Assembly (NCBI GenBank): GCA_035196065.1
Contig: CP136575.1
Coordinates: 2,582,769-2,646,768, forward strand
Source: Sphingobium sp.
GTDB taxonomy: Bacteria > Pseudomonadota > Alphaproteobacteria > Sphingomonadales > Sphingomonadaceae
Direction: 5' to 3'
Length of the DNA: 64,000 nt
Positions 36,125-46,281 of the stretch are shown piece after piece (position 1 is the stretch's first letter; each line of letters begins with the position of its first letter). The notes under the pieces are model-generated. The model was not told where the DNA came from. It saw only the letters and a program-made list of their open reading frames with translations, and made no database searches. The position numbers and the translations under genes were made by a program.

Positions 36125-38989
36125 ATGGGGAAGAAATCCGCCGCCATATCCTTGGCCCTTGCATGCGCATTTGCGTGTCTTTCGGTTCCAGTCGAGGCAT
36201 CAGCCGCCGACAAGGCGCAGCGCACCGCGCCGTGGAACAGCGAGACCAGCGATCTGGAGGCGGACAAGCGCATCATCTATGGCGTTCTGCCCAACGGCCT
36301 GCGCTATGCCATTCGCCATAACGAACGGCCTGAAAACCAGGTCCTGATCCGGCTGGCGGTCGAATTCGGATCGGCTGCAGAAGCAGATAACGAACAGGGC
36401 CTTGCCCATTTTATCGAGCATATGGCGTTCAACGGCACCACCAATGTGCCCGAGGGCGAAATGGTGCGCAAACTCGAACGGCTCGGGCTGAGCTTTGGCG
36501 CAGATACCAATGCCTCGACCGGCTATCTGCGCACGCAATACAAGCTTGATCTGCCCAAATCCGATCCACAGCTCATCGATCAGGCGCTGTTCCTGCTGCG
36601 CGAGACGGCAAGCGAAGTGCTGTTCAATCCCGAAGCGGTCGAACGCGAGCGCGGCGTCGTGATCGCCGAAATGCGCGACAGGGAAAATTACAATTTCCAA
36701 CGCGCCCGCGCGGTCAACCAGCTATTTTATCCCGACAGTTATTTTTCCACCCGCTATCCTATCGGGACGCTGGATGTGCTCCAAAATGCGCCGGCCGAAC
36801 GCATGCGCGCTTTATATCGCCGTTGGTACACCCCGGACCGCACCCGGCTGATCATTGTCGGACCAGTCGATCCCGTCGCGATGGAAAAGGCGATCCTGCG
36901 CCATTTCGCCTCATGGCGCGGCGAAGGCCGGCAGTTGGGCGATCTGGACCGATGCGGTTTTGATACGCAGCGTCCCAGCGGCGCGGGCGTCTTTAGCCAT
37001 CCCGAAGTAAGCGAGGCCATCAGTGTCGAGCAGATTTTGCCCGACAGGCCGCGCCCCGATACCTTCGAACGCGCACTGCTCGATCTTCGCATGCAGATTG
37101 CGGCAGGGATTATCGGTGACCGGATCGCGCGCAAAAGCCGCCGCGAAGATGTGCCATTGCTGGGCAGCAACATCGGCTTTTCCGCAGGTTTCTGCGATAA
37201 ACATGCAAGGGTTGGATTCGCCATCGGTTCAAAGGATGGCGCGTGGCGCAAAGCCCTGCCCATCGTCGAACAAATGGTGCGTCAGGCGGTCGAACATGGT
37301 TTTGGCGAGCAGGAAATTGCCGAGCAGATCCAACGGCTGGACGCGGCCTTTGCCAATGCTGTGCGCAGTGAAAGCACCACAACGAGCGGGGCCTTTGCCA
37401 ATGAACTGACCAATCTGGACGATGATATCGTCACCGCCGCCGATTACCGCCAGCGGCTTTGGTTGCAATTGCGGCCGTTCATGGGCGCGGATAGCGTCAG
37501 CCGCGAATTTGCCTATTGGTTCAATAAGCTGGAACGGCCGCAAATTTTTCTGTCCGGCCGCAAGATCGACGGCGTGACAGAGGCAGACATAGTTTCCGCC
37601 TTCACTGCCAGCCGGAACAGCGCTGTCACCCCGCCCGATCTGCGCGTGGCCAAAGGCTGGGCCTATTCCGATTTTGGCACAGCGGGTGTCCTTGTCAGCG
37701 ACACCCGAATATCCGATCTCGATATCCGCACATTGCGTTTTGCCAATGGCGTCCGGCTCAACCTGAAAAAGACTGATTTTGAAAAGGATCGGGTGCGTTG
37801 GTCGTTGCGGGTCGATGGTGGACGGATGCATTTCGCACAGAAAGACCAACCTCTGGCGATGTTCATGCAGGGTGCTTATGTCGGCGGCGGGCTTGGTGCC
37901 TATGACGCTGATGATCTGCGCGCAGCCCTTGCCGGAACAACCGCAGCCCCGATCCTAGCCGTCGGTGCAGACCATTTCGGCGGATCATCGGCGGTGGTTC
38001 GAAAGGATCTGGAACGCCAATTGCAATTGCTTGCCGCAATGATCACCGATCCTGGCTATCGCGGCGACGCCGTCAGGCTGTTTCGCCGCCCACTGGCCGA
38101 GTTTTACAGCCGCTTGAACGCGACACCCTCTTCCACACTGACGCAGGGGCAGGCGCGTGTGATGAACGGCGATGATTTGCGGTTCGTGCTACCGCCGCGC
38201 GAACAACTGGAAGCCGCCGATTTTGCTGCGCTTCGTACCGCTCTGGGCGATGTTTTGGCGACAGCGCCGATCGAGATCGGGCTGGTCGGGGATTTCGACG
38301 AGGCAGAAGCAATCGCGATGGTCGCACGCACCTTTGGCGCCTTGCCGATGCGAAAAGCCGAGGCCGGGATCGATCCGGCGGCACGCGCCACCCGATATAG
38401 CGGCGCCTTTGGCATCCATATTCTGCCACACCGCGGTGAAGCAAACCAGATGGCTTGGCGGCGAGTCTGGCCGACAACAGACGACAGCGACCAGCGGCAG
38501 GAACAGACGATGGAACTGCTTGCCGACATCGTCCGCATCCGCCTTCTTGACGAACTGCGCGAGAAACTGGGCGCGACCTATGGTGCGGGCGCATCGTCGG
38601 ATATGTCGGACATTTATACCGGCCGCGGCACATTTTCGGTTGGTACCAATGGCGATCCCAAGGATATCGACGCGATCGAAAAGGCAGTCGAGGCGGTCAT
38701 CGCGGAAATCACGGCAGCGCCGGTCGACGCCGACCTGTTCGAACGCGGGCGCAAGCCTTCGCTAGAAAGCTATGCCGACTGGCGGCGTCAAAACTCAACC
38801 TGGATGCAGATCGTCGATCAGGCGCAGACAGAACCCGAGCGGCTTGAACGCTTCCGCCGCAATGAAGAGCGGTTCCGCTCGATCACGGCGCAGGATGTGT
38901 GGGAGGCGGCCAAGCGCTTTCTGGCGGATAAGCCCAGCTATATCTTTCGCGCAATGCCCGAGGCAAAGGCAACCGCACCAGCCGGCTAG
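36125..38989 (+). CDS. Secreted M16-family zinc metallopeptidase (PqqL-like)
   Basis: The 954-residue protein has a signal peptide ending near VEASAAD. The inverted zinc motif HFIEH (in GLAHFIEHMAFNGTTNVPEG) is followed about 70 residues later by a glutamate in RERGVVIAEMRDRENYN. Two M16 N/C-domain pairs are present, the second degenerate, as in PqqL and insulinase-type enzymes. It probably degrades peptides in the periplasm. It sits between purC and purS without an obvious link to purine synthesis. Confidence 0.95.
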   Translation: MGKKSAAISLALACAFACLSVPVEASAADKAQRTAPWNSETSDLEADKRIIYGVLPNGLRYAIRHNERPENQVLIRLAVEFGSAAEADNEQGLAHFIEHMAFNGTTNVPEGEMVRKLERLGLSFGADTNASTGYLRTQYKLDLPKSDPQLIDQALFLLRETASEVLFNPEAVERERGVVIAEMRDRENYNFQRARAVNQLFYPDSYFSTRYPIGTLDVLQNAPAERMRALYRRWYTPDRTRLIIVGPVDPVAMEKAILRHFASWRGEGRQLGDLDRCGFDTQRPSGAGVFSHPEVSEAISVEQILPDRPRPDTFERALLDLRMQIAAGIIGDRIARKSRREDVPLLGSNIGFSAGFCDKHARVGFAIGSKDGAWRKALPIVEQMVRQAVEHGFGEQEIAEQIQRLDAAFANAVRSESTTTSGAFANELTNLDDDIVTAADYRQRLWLQLRPFMGADSVSREFAYWFNKLERPQIFLSGRKIDGVTEADIVSAFTASRNSAVTPPDLRVAKGWAYSDFGTAGVLVSDTRISDLDIRTLRFANGVRLNLKKTDFEKDRVRWSLRVDGGRMHFAQKDQPLAMFMQGAYVGGGLGAYDADDLRAALAGTTAAPILAVGADHFGGSSAVVRKDLERQLQLLAAMITDPGYRGDAVRLFRRPLAEFYSRLNATPSSTLTQGQARVMNGDDLRFVLPPREQLEAADFAALRTALGDVLATAPIEIGLVGDFDEAEAIAMVARTFGALPMRKAEAGIDPAARATRYSGAFGIHILPHRGEANQMAWRRVWPTTDDSDQRQEQTMELLADIVRIRLLDELREKLGATYGAGASSDMSDIYTGRGTFSVGTNGDPKDIDAIEKAVEAVIAEITAAPVDADLFERGRKPSLESYADWRRQNSTWMQIVDQAQTEPERLERFRRNEERFRSITAQDVWEAAKRFLADKPSYIFRAMPEAKATAPAG

Positions 38990-38990
38990 A

Positions 38991-39143
38991 TCAACCTTTG
39001 GTCTTGTATCCGCACAATATGCCAAGGACGAAGGACAGGAACAGCGCCAGTTGCACCTCGTCCTGCGTATAGCGGCTCCAGCCAAAAATCTGCGAGCCAA
39101 ATCCGAACATGGCGACGAACATCGCCGCTGATAGACCGACCAT
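38991..39143 (-). CDS. Small (50-residue) membrane protein
   Basis: The minus-strand frame runs from ATG 39143 to TGA 38991. It starts MVGLSAAMFVAMFGFGSQIF, has a polar middle GWSRYTQDEVQ and ends with a second helix LALFLSFVLGILCGYKTKG. GGAGGTGCGAT directly precedes the ATG, one of the best ribosome binding sites in the window. Two hydrophobic helices suggest an inner-membrane hairpin. Function unknown. It is convergent with the M16 gene, whose stop lies one base away. Confidence 0.75.
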   Translation of the reverse strand: MVGLSAAMFVAMFGFGSQIFGWSRYTQDEVQLALFLSFVLGILCGYKTKG

Positions 39144-39317
39144 ATCGCACCTCCATGGCTCTGCTGCCACCTTTGTCGTCGATCATGTCGCATAACTTTT
39201 CCTGGTCAACCAACGGTTCGATTTTGAGGTTATTGCGCGTTTAACCATCAATCGCCCCCTTGTTTCCGGCCCGGTGGCAGCTATAGGGGGCGAAACTTTC
39301 CCAGCAGGCAGTTTCAT

Positions 39318-39548
39318 ATGAAAACCCGCGTTTTTGTTACCCTGAAAAATGGCGTTCTCGATCCCCAGGGCAAGGCAATCCACCATGCGCTTGAAGGGCT
39401 TGGCTTTTCCGGGGTGCAGGACGTGCGCGCCGGCCGGTTGATCGAGATCGAGCATGACGAAAGCGTCGGCAAAGCCGAGCTTGAAGAAATGGCGCGCAAG
39501 CTGCTCGCCAATATGGTGATCGAGAATTTCGAGATCGAGGCCCGCTGA
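39318..39548 (+). CDS. purS: Phosphoribosylformylglycinamidine synthase subunit PurS
   Basis: The 76-residue PurS ([39 protein letters not shown]) bridges PurQ and PurL in the three-subunit FGAM synthase. Its last base overlaps purQ (TGATG), so the two are co-translated. purL is not in the window immediately downstream. Confidence 0.96.
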   Translation: MKTRVFVTLKNGVLDPQGKAIHHALEGLGFSGVQDVRAGRLIEIEHDESVGKAELEEMARKLLANMVIENFEIEAR

Positions 39549-40213
39549 TGCGCGCCGCAGTCATCCAGTTTCCGGGGTCCAATTGCGACCGTGACATGGC
39601 GGTTGCCATTCGCGAAGTAACCGGCGCCGAAACCTCGCTGGTCTGGCACCGCGAAAGCGAACTGCCCGCAGGGCTGGATCTGATCGCCGTTCCGGGCGGC
39701 TTTTCCTATGGCGATTATTTACGTTCGGGCGCGATGGCCGCGCGGTCACCGGTTATGCAGGCGGTTATTGCTGCTGCCGGCCGCGGTGTTCCAGTGCTCG
39801 GCGTCTGCAACGGTTTCCAGATATTGACCGAGGCAGGCCTGCTGCCCGGCGCCTTGATGCGCAATGCCGGTATTCGCTTTGTCTGCCGCGAAGTGAAGCT
39901 GACCGTCGAAAACAGTCAGTCAATCTTTACCAGCCGCTATGACGCCGGCGAAGAGATTGTGATTCCAGTGGCCCATCATGACGGTAATTATTTTGCCGAT
40001 GATGCAACGCTCGACCGGCTGGAAGGCGAAGGCCGTGTCGCCTTCCGCTATGCCGAACCCGTCAATGGCTCGGCGCGTAACATTGCAGGCATATTGAACG
40101 AGGCCGGCAATGTTCTGGGCATGATGCCGCACCCCGAACGCATGATCGAAGCGGTGCAGGGCGGATCAGACGGTCGGCGGCTGTTCGAAGGGCTTATCCG
40201 CGAAATCGCCTGA
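39548..40213 (+). CDS. purQ: Phosphoribosylformylglycinamidine synthase, glutaminase subunit PurQ
   Basis: The 221-residue class I glutamine amidotransferase supplies ammonia to PurL. The start [15 protein letters not shown], the nucleophile elbow [19 protein letters not shown] and the His/Glu of [10 protein letters not shown] are intact. The 3' end overlaps the convergent small membrane protein gene by 48 bases. Confidence 0.97.
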   Translation: MRAAVIQFPGSNCDRDMAVAIREVTGAETSLVWHRESELPAGLDLIAVPGGFSYGDYLRSGAMAARSPVMQAVIAAAGRGVPVLGVCNGFQILTEAGLLPGALMRNAGIRFVCREVKLTVENSQSIFTSRYDAGEEIVIPVAHHDGNYFADDATLDRLEGEGRVAFRYAEPVNGSARNIAGILNEAGNVLGMMPHPERMIEAVQGGSDGRRLFEGLIREIA

Positions 40214-40558
40214 TTCCGGCACAGCCGGTTTTGACTGGGGCTGCAGCCAGCGGCCTACCAGCAACAGCATAGTCGGCCAGAACATCGTATTCCAGATATC
40301 GTGCCAATGGGCCGCATCGGGCATGATTGCGCTATTGGATGCTTCTGCCAGCATGTCGAGCCATTCGACACCGCAGGCCAATGCCAGCGTTGCAAGCCAA
40401 GCCAGCACCCAGCCGCCCTTGCGGCGCCAGACCAGCCTTACCAGCAGGAATAGGCCCATACCGGCATAAATATGCAGGGCATCTTTGGCGAGCCCGGTCG
40501 ATTCGATCACCACAAGCTTGAAATGCTGAAAATCCAGCGGTGTGTAACCGAACAGCAT
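40166..40558 (-). CDS. Small polytopic membrane protein, unknown function
   Basis: The product has 130 residues with three likely membrane helices (about 28-42, 50-66 and 90-106). [29 protein letters not shown] and [20 protein letters not shown] carry His, Asp and Glu next to helices. I do not recognise the family. It starts 5 bases after yhhQ on the same strand and overlaps the end of purQ by 48 bases antisense, so expression with yhhQ is likely. Confidence 0.78.
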   Translation of the reverse strand: MLFGYTPLDFQHFKLVVIESTGLAKDALHIYAGMGLFLLVRLVWRRKGGWVLAWLATLALACGVEWLDMLAEASNSAIMPDAAHWHDIWNTMFWPTMLLLVGRWLQPQSKPAVPESGDFADKPFEQPPTV

Positions 40559-40563
40559 GGCGA

Positions 40564-41295
40564 TTAGACCTGTGTTTTGAACGGCGTGAAATTGGTGTGA
40601 TCGTCAAAGATATCCACGCCTTCACGCCGTTTGAGGCCACCGACAACCGCATAGGTGACCGGCGTCAACACCACTTCCCACAACACCTTGAGCAGCCAGT
40701 TCGTCACCATGACGGCAAGCACCGCTTCATTCTCCCAAACGCCCCAAAATGCCAGCGGGTAGAAGATGATGCTGTCGACCCCCTGCCCCACCACGGTCGA
40801 TCCGATGGTGCGCGACCAGAGATGCTTGCCTTTGGTCCAGACCTTCATCCGCGCCAGAACATAGCTGTTGACGAACTCGCCCGCCCAAAAAGCAACGATT
40901 GAGGCAAAGACAATGCGCGGCACTTGGCCGAAAACGCTTTCATAGGCAGCCTGCCCTTCCCAACCATCCGCCGGCGGAAGGCTGACGACGACCCAACTCA
41001 TAAAGGCCATGAACAGCAGCGCTGCAAAACCCGCCCAGATCACCCGGCGCGCGCGCGCATAACCATAAACTTCGGTGAGGACGTCGCCGATCACATAACC
41101 CAATGGAAAGAACAGGATGCCTGCGCCGAACACCCAGGGCTCACCGCCCAATTCGATCTGCGCCGGCTTTGCCGCACCAATCACGTTGGAAAGCAACAAC
41201 ACGGCAACAAATGCCGCCATGACAAAGTCATAATAGCGGAAATGCCGCCCCGCGGCGGCGCTGGCGCTTTGCGCTTCGATATGGGTTTCGCTCAT
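40564..41295 (-). CDS. yhhQ: Queuosine precursor transporter (YhhQ/COG1738)
   Basis: The 243-residue protein has six or seven membrane helices. FFPLGYVIGDVLTEVYGYAR and the later FWAGEFVNSYVLARMKVWTK and DSIIFYPLAFWG are YhhQ signatures. Homologues import preQ0 or preQ1 for queuosine modification of tRNA. The ATG at 41295 is preferred over one 12 bases upstream. Confidence 0.93.
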   Translation of the reverse strand: MSETHIEAQSASAAAGRHFRYYDFVMAAFVAVLLLSNVIGAAKPAQIELGGEPWVFGAGILFFPLGYVIGDVLTEVYGYARARRVIWAGFAALLFMAFMSWVVVSLPPADGWEGQAAYESVFGQVPRIVFASIVAFWAGEFVNSYVLARMKVWTKGKHLWSRTIGSTVVGQGVDSIIFYPLAFWGVWENEAVLAVMVTNWLLKVLWEVVLTPVTYAVVGGLKRREGVDIFDDHTNFTPFKTQV

Positions 41296-41354
41296 GCAGG
41301 AAGCCATATCTGCTTTGCAGCGCGGCGCAAAGCCGTTATTGGCGCAGGCAGCGC

Positions 41355-41431
41355 GCGCCCTTAGCTCAGCTGGATAGAGCGCGAGACTTCTAATCTTGAG
41401 GTCGCAGGTTCGACTCCTGCAGGGCGCGCCA
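41355..41431 (+). tRNA. tRNA-Arg (TCT)
   Basis: The 77 nt fold as a cloverleaf: acceptor GCGCCCT/AGGGCGC, D-arm GCTCAGCTGGATAGAGC, anticodon stem CGAGA/TCTTG with loop CTTCTAA (anticodon TCT) and T-loop TTCGACT. The discriminator is G and CCA is encoded. Confidence 0.97.
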
Positions 41432-41479
41432 CTTTCCCAAGATCAAAACTGCACCGCGCCTCCGCGCAGCGCAAGGGCA

Positions 41480-42037
41480 TCAAGCCGCGACTTTGCGCTG
41501 CTTCTCCAGTTTCTTCAGCACCATCTGGCGCTTGAGCCGCGAAAGATGATCAATGAACAATATGCCTTCAAGATGATCCATCTCATGCTGCAGGCAGATA
41601 GCCATCAGGCCTTCCATATCTTCTTCATGCACCTTGCCATCAATATCCTGCCACCGCGCGCGGATGCGGGCGGGGCGCTCAACTTCGGCAAACTGGTCGG
41701 GAACCGACAGGCAACCTTCGGCATAGGTTGAATATTCGTCTGACGGATCGAGGATTTCTGGATTGATGAAGATACGAGGATTGCGAACCACGTCATGATC
41801 GTGGTTGCACGGCCCGTCATGGTCGTGATGATGATCGGCAGGCTCCTGTAGATCGATCACCAGGACGCGCTTCGGCACGCCGACCTGGATCGCCGCCAAG
41901 CCTATACCGGGAGCATCATACATGGTGTCGAACATGTCTTCGACCAGTTGCTTAAGCTCGTCGTTAAACTCCGTCACCGGATTTGAAATCACTTTGAGCC
42001 GCTGATCGGGCACTTCAAGAATGGGGAGAATAGCCAT
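41480..42037 (-). CDS. def: Peptide deformylase with His/Asp-rich insertion
   Basis: The 185-residue enzyme removes formyl from nascent N-termini. All three motifs are present: GIGLAAIQVG (44-53), EGCLSVP (107-113) and HEMDHLEG (151-158), giving the Cys-His-His metal site. Residues 67-82 insert a His/Asp cluster (ADHHHDHDGPCNHDHD) between motifs 1 and 2, where most homologues have a short turn. The ATG at 42037 is chosen over one 13 codons upstream because it gives the family start MAILPILEVPD. Confidence 0.95.
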   Translation of the reverse strand: MAILPILEVPDQRLKVISNPVTEFNDELKQLVEDMFDTMYDAPGIGLAAIQVGVPKRVLVIDLQEPADHHHDHDGPCNHDHDVVRNPRIFINPEILDPSDEYSTYAEGCLSVPDQFAEVERPARIRARWQDIDGKVHEEDMEGLMAICLQHEMDHLEGILFIDHLSRLKRQMVLKKLEKQRKVAA

Positions 42038-42100
42038 GCGCGCAAAATAGGCGGCGCGAGGGCATTGGTCAACCATTGCCCCACCGAAAAGCTGGTCCCG

Positions 42101-42697
42101 TCAGCTGACAGGACGCCGCGCCCGCAGCGCCTGCGCCAATGTACCTTCATCGAGATAATCCAACTCACCCCCCACCGGCACGCCATGCGCCAGCTGCGTC
42201 AGGCGGATCGGGAAGGCTTCCAGCCGCTCGGCAAGATAATGGGCCGTGGTCTGCCCTTCGAGGGTCGCATTCATCGCCAGCACCACCTCGTCAATGCCGC
42301 CCTCGGCAACGCGCGCCACCAGCCCATCGATATTGAGGTCTTCAGGGCGCACCCCATCAAGCGCGGAAAGCCGTCCGCCCAGCACATGATATTTGCCGGG
42401 AAACAAACGGGAACGATCGAGCGCCCACAGGTCGGACACATCCTCGACAACACATAATGCGCGGGTGTCGCGGCGGGGATCGGCGCAAATGCCGCAAGGG
42501 TCGCTGGTATCGACATTGCCGCATGTCGCGCAGGTTTTGAGCCGTTCTTCGACGGCTTCCAGCGCGCGCAGCAACGGCTGAAGCACCGTTTCGCGCTTTT
42601 TCATCAGATGCAGCACGACGCGGCGGGCAGAACGCGGGCCCAGCCCCGGAAGACGGGACAATGCCTGCGCCAGCGCGTCTATTTCTTGCGATGCCAT
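42101..42697 (-). CDS. recR: Recombination mediator RecR
   Basis: The 198-residue RecR assists RecF/RecO loading of RecA at gaps. It has the HhH segment [20 protein letters not shown], the zinc finger [16 protein letters not shown] and a Toprim domain ([36 protein letters not shown]). The ATG at 42697 yields the normal start [14 protein letters not shown]. It is divergent from fmt with a 43-base gap. Confidence 0.96.
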   Translation of the reverse strand: MASQEIDALAQALSRLPGLGPRSARRVVLHLMKKRETVLQPLLRALEAVEERLKTCATCGNVDTSDPCGICADPRRDTRALCVVEDVSDLWALDRSRLFPGKYHVLGGRLSALDGVRPEDLNIDGLVARVAEGGIDEVVLAMNATLEGQTTAHYLAERLEAFPIRLTQLAHGVPVGGELDYLDEGTLAQALRARRPVS

Positions 42698-42740
42698 ATC
42701 GGGGTAGCTAGTGCCCCTTGCAGATAAAGGAAAGACTTGG

Positions 42741-43646
42741 ATGCGCATCATCTTCATGGGAACGCCGGATTTTGCTGTGCCGACGCTGAACGCGTTGGTG
42801 AAAGCCGGGCATGATGTGGTCGCAGTCTATTCGCAGCCCCCTCGCCCCGCAAACCGGGGAAAGAAACTGACGCCATCGGCCGTCCATGCACGGGCGGAGG
42901 CTTTGGGGCTGGAGGTGCGCACGCCGGTCTCGCTGAAAGCGACTGAAGAACAAGCCGCCTTTGCCGCGCTGCATGCCGATGTCGCCGTGGTTGCGGCCTA
43001 TGGATTGTTGCTGCCACAACCAATCTTGGATGCGCCCCGTCATGGCTGCCTCAACGTCCATGGCTCGCTCCTCCCGCGTTGGCGCGGTGCAGCGCCAGTG
43101 CAACGCGCCATCCTTGCGGGCGACGAAACAACCGGCGTCATGATCATGCAGATGGAAGCGGGGCTGGACACCGGGCCAGTCCGCGCGACTGCCTCCACCG
43201 CTATTGACCGCAAGACGGCAGGCGATTTGACCGACGAACTGGCCGGGCTGGGCGCTGCGCTGATGGTAAAGGTGCTCGCTGACCTTGATGCCCACCCGGC
43301 GGCCGCGCAACCTGACGACGGCGTGACCTATGCCCGCAAGATCGAAAAGGCAGAGGCGCGGCTCGATTTCAGCCAGCCTGCCGAAGCGGTCGAACGGCAA
43401 ATTCGCGCATTCAACCCGGTACCGGGCGCCTTTTTCGAACTGGGCGGGGAGCGTTACCGCATACTCGCTGCCGATAATGTCGATGGCGTCGGAAACAGCG
43501 GTGGCGTGCTGGACGACCAGTTGACCATCGCCTGCGCTGACAGGGCAATCCGCCCGACAATCATCCAGCGCGCGGGCAAACCAGCCATGGCGCTTGCCGA
43601 ATTCCTTCGCGGCAACCGCATAATGGCGGGCACCATACTTTCATGA
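42741..43646 (+). CDS. fmt: Methionyl-tRNA formyltransferase
   Basis: The 301-residue enzyme formylates initiator Met-t[23 protein letters not shown], the active-site [18 protein letters not shown] and [15 protein letters not shown] are diagnostic. The frame begins at 42711, but the ATG at 42741 is the family start. Its stop overlaps truA by 4 bases. def, normally next to fmt, is nearby across recR. Confidence 0.97.
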   Translation: MRIIFMGTPDFAVPTLNALVKAGHDVVAVYSQPPRPANRGKKLTPSAVHARAEALGLEVRTPVSLKATEEQAAFAALHADVAVVAAYGLLLPQPILDAPRHGCLNVHGSLLPRWRGAAPVQRAILAGDETTGVMIMQMEAGLDTGPVRATASTAIDRKTAGDLTDELAGLGAALMVKVLADLDAHPAAAQPDDGVTYARKIEKAEARLDFSQPAEAVERQIRAFNPVPGAFFELGGERYRILAADNVDGVGNSGGVLDDQLTIACADRAIRPTIIQRAGKPAMALAEFLRGNRIMAGTILS

Positions 43647-44383
43647 ACCGTTTTGCCTTCACCATCGAATTTGACGGCACGCCCTATATGGGCTGGCAGC
43701 GGCAGGGACATGGCCCGTCGGTGCAGCAGGAAATCGAAGAGGCGATTGGCCGCGTCACTGGCGAAGCGGCAATCCTGCACGCGGCAGGTCGCACCGATGC
43801 CGGCGTGCATGCACTGGCGATGCGCGCCCATACCGATATCGAAAAGCCAATCGAACCCTTCCGGCTGATGGAAGCGGTTAACGCGCAATTGCGACCCCGG
43901 CCGATCGCCATTCTAGCCTGCGAGATTGTGCCTGATGACTGGCACGCCCGCTTTTCCTGCATCGGCCGCGCCTATATCTATCGCATCGCCAATCGCCGTG
44001 CGCCTTTGGCACTCGAAGCCCGCCGGGCTTGGAAAGTGCCGCAGCCACTGGACGCCGATGCCATGCATGAAGCAGCGCAGCGTCTGGTCGGCCTGCATGA
44101 TTTCACCACCTTCCGTTCGGCCCATTGCCAGTCAGACAGCCCGGTCAAGACATTGGACCGGCTCAATGTGCGGCGCGAGGGCGAGCATGTGCTGATCGAG
44201 GCTGCGGCCCGCAGTTTCCTGCATCATCAGGTGCGATCGATGGTCGGCTGCCTCGCCTTTGTCGGCATGGGACGCTGGACTGTCGATGATCTGCAGGTCG
44301 CGCTGGAGGCGAAGGATCGGGCGGCACTGGCGCTGAATGCCCCGCCGGACGGGCTATATTTCGTGCGCGCGGTCTATCCCTAA
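43643..44383 (+). CDS. truA: tRNA pseudouridine synthase A
   Basis: The 246-residue enzyme makes pseudouridines 38-40 in the tRNA anticodon arm. The catalytic Asp lies in [13 protein letters not shown], and [17 protein letters not shown] is the usual C-terminal signature. It is co-translated with fmt (ATGA overlap). Its stop overlaps the convergent XrtA amidotransferase gene by 4 bases. Confidence 0.97.
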   Translation: MNRFAFTIEFDGTPYMGWQRQGHGPSVQQEIEEAIGRVTGEAAILHAAGRTDAGVHALAMRAHTDIEKPIEPFRLMEAVNAQLRPRPIAILACEIVPDDWHARFSCIGRAYIYRIANRRAPLALEARRAWKVPQPLDADAMHEAAQRLVGLHDFTTFRSAHCQSDSPVKTLDRLNVRREGEHVLIEAAARSFLHHQVRSMVGCLAFVGMGRWTVDDLQVALEAKDRAALALNAPPDGLYFVRAVYP

Positions 44384-46272
44384 CCGAAAATCCGCGAGAC
44401 CGATTTTTCCAGCATCAGCAATTGCCAGAGCAGCCGGCTGTGATCCGAACGGCCGGCGATATGTTCATCGGCAATGCGCGCAATGGCCGCACTGTCAAAC
44501 CAGCCGGTTCGCGCCAAGGTGGTATTCGACGCAATCCCACGCGCGGTATCTGCGAGCGGCCCGCGAAACCATTGCGCGATCGGCGTTACAAAGCCCATTT
44601 TCGGGCGATAGAGGATATCCTCGGGCAGATAGCGCTCCATCGTCCGCTTCATAAGCCATTTGCCCTGCCCGCCGCGCACACGCATATTTTCCGGCAGGCT
44701 TGCCGCAAATTCGAGCAAGCGATGATCGAGCAGCGGCTCACGCGCCTCCAAACCCACCGCCATGCTGGTGCGATCGACCTTGGTCAATATGTCGCCGGGA
44801 AGCCACAATTTCATGTCTGCATATTGCGCCCGATCAAGCCCGCTGCGCGCCGGCGCGCCATCCATCAACCGGTGCATATGATATTCGGCCCGATAGCCAC
44901 GGAGCAATTGCTGGGTGCGGCGGGAATAAAGCCGGTCGCGCAAAGCCGGCGGGGTAACGCCAACCGCCTCGGCATAGCCCTCTGCCCCTGTACGCCCTAG
45001 CGAGAGCAGCGTTGTTTTCGCGCGCAACGGACGCGGTGCCCAATCCGCCTTTGGATAGAGCCTGCCCAGCGTTCCGAACAGCGGGCCACGGATGGCTTGC
45101 GGCAAAAACGCACGCATCCGCTCTTCGCCTTGGTGAAAGACATGGCGGCGATAGCCGGCAAAGGCCTCATCCGCGCCATCGCCAGACAGAGCGACCGTCA
45201 CATGTTCACGGGCCATCTCGCTCACCCTGTAGGTCGGAAGCGCGGAGGCATCGGCAAAGGGTTCGTCAAAATGGAAGGCGAGTGTATCGACCAGACCGAA
45301 ATCGTCAGCCGCCACCGTCTTACTGTGATGATCGGTCAGGAACCGCTTGGCAATGCGAGCGGCATATTGGCTTTCGTCCAATTCCCCAACATCAAAGCCA
45401 ATCGAGCAGGTCTTCACCGGCAGGCGGGATGCCTCCGCCATCAGGGCCACTACGCTGCTGCTGTCCACGCCGCCTGAAAGAAACGCCCCCAAAGGCACAT
45501 CGGCGACCATGCGGCTGAGCACGGCATGGCGCATCAGCCGCAGCAACTCCTCTTGCAACTCGGCCTCGCTGCCCTTCACCCGCCTTGAAAAGTCGATATC
45601 CCAATAGCGTGTCGGTGCAGGTTCTGCCTTCCCTTGGGTGAGCAACCAATAATGGCCCGCCTCCAGTTTGCGAACCCCGGCAACGATGCAGCCATGATCG
45701 GGCACATAGCCAAAGGCCAGATAGTCATCGACCATTGCCAGATCGGGTTCGCGCCGCAGCCCCGGATGTTCAAGCAGCGCCTTCAGTTCCGAACCGAAGA
45801 TGATGCTGCCGTCCGCCAGCCGCGCATGATAAAGTGGCTTTACGCCCAGCCGGTCGCGCGCCAGCAACAGGGTGCGGTGGGCGACATCATAAAGCGCGAA
45901 AGCAAACATGCCGTGCAATCGCTCCACACTGGCAGGCCCCCATGCGCGATAGGCCTCCAATATTACTTCGCTGTCGCTATGCGTGCGAAACGCGTGGCCC
46001 ATCGCCTCCAATTCGCGGCGCAATTCCTGGAAATTGTAGATTTCCCCGTTGAAGGAAAGCGCGAAACGCGCGTCTTCGGTCAACATCGGCTGTGCGCCGC
46101 CGCCAAGGTCAATGATCGACAATCGGCGATGGCCCAGACCTATTCCGGGCGCGGTCCACACGCCTGATCCATCGGGCCCGCGATGCGCGAGCACGTCTGT
46201 CATCCGTCGCACACGTTCAGGATCGACGGGTTTCGAACTTTCGACATGGAAGATACCGGCGATGCCGCACAT
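44380..46272 (-). CDS. XrtA-system amidotransferase (asparagine synthase-like)
   Basis: The 630-residue protein begins MCGIAGIF with Cys2 as glutaminase nucleophile, then [20 protein letters not shown]. The ATP-pyrophosphatase loop is [15 protein letters not shown]. The layout matches the asparagine-synthase-like amidotransferase 1 of exosortase A loci, which probably amidates a sugar acid or related precursor of the exopolysaccharide rather than making free asparagine. It starts 9 bases after the exosortase gene and closes the ten-gene block. Confidence 0.93.
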   Translation of the reverse strand: MCGIAGIFHVESSKPVDPERVRRMTDVLAHRGPDGSGVWTAPGIGLGHRRLSIIDLGGGAQPMLTEDARFALSFNGEIYNFQELRRELEAMGHAFRTHSDSEVILEAYRAWGPASVERLHGMFAFALYDVAHRTLLLARDRLGVKPLYHARLADGSIIFGSELKALLEHPGLRREPDLAMVDDYLAFGYVPDHGCIVAGVRKLEAGHYWLLTQGKAEPAPTRYWDIDFSRRVKGSEAELQEELLRLMRHAVLSRMVADVPLGAFLSGGVDSSSVVALMAEASRLPVKTCSIGFDVGELDESQYAARIAKRFLTDHHSKTVAADDFGLVDTLAFHFDEPFADASALPTYRVSEMAREHVTVALSGDGADEAFAGYRRHVFHQGEERMRAFLPQAIRGPLFGTLGRLYPKADWAPRPLRAKTTLLSLGRTGAEGYAEAVGVTPPALRDRLYSRRTQQLLRGYRAEYHMHRLMDGAPARSGLDRAQYADMKLWLPGDILTKVDRTSMAVGLEAREPLLDHRLLEFAASLPENMRVRGGQGKWLMKRTMERYLPEDILYRPKMGFVTPIAQWFRGPLADTARGIASNTTLARTGWFDSAAIARIADEHIAGRSDHSRLLWQLLMLEKSVSRIFG

Positions 46273-46281
46273 AATCGCTAT

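Noticed and set aside
39318-39649. Antisense frames across purS/purQ
   Set aside because: Both purS and purQ are clear and coupled; the antisense frames lack start signals and known domains.
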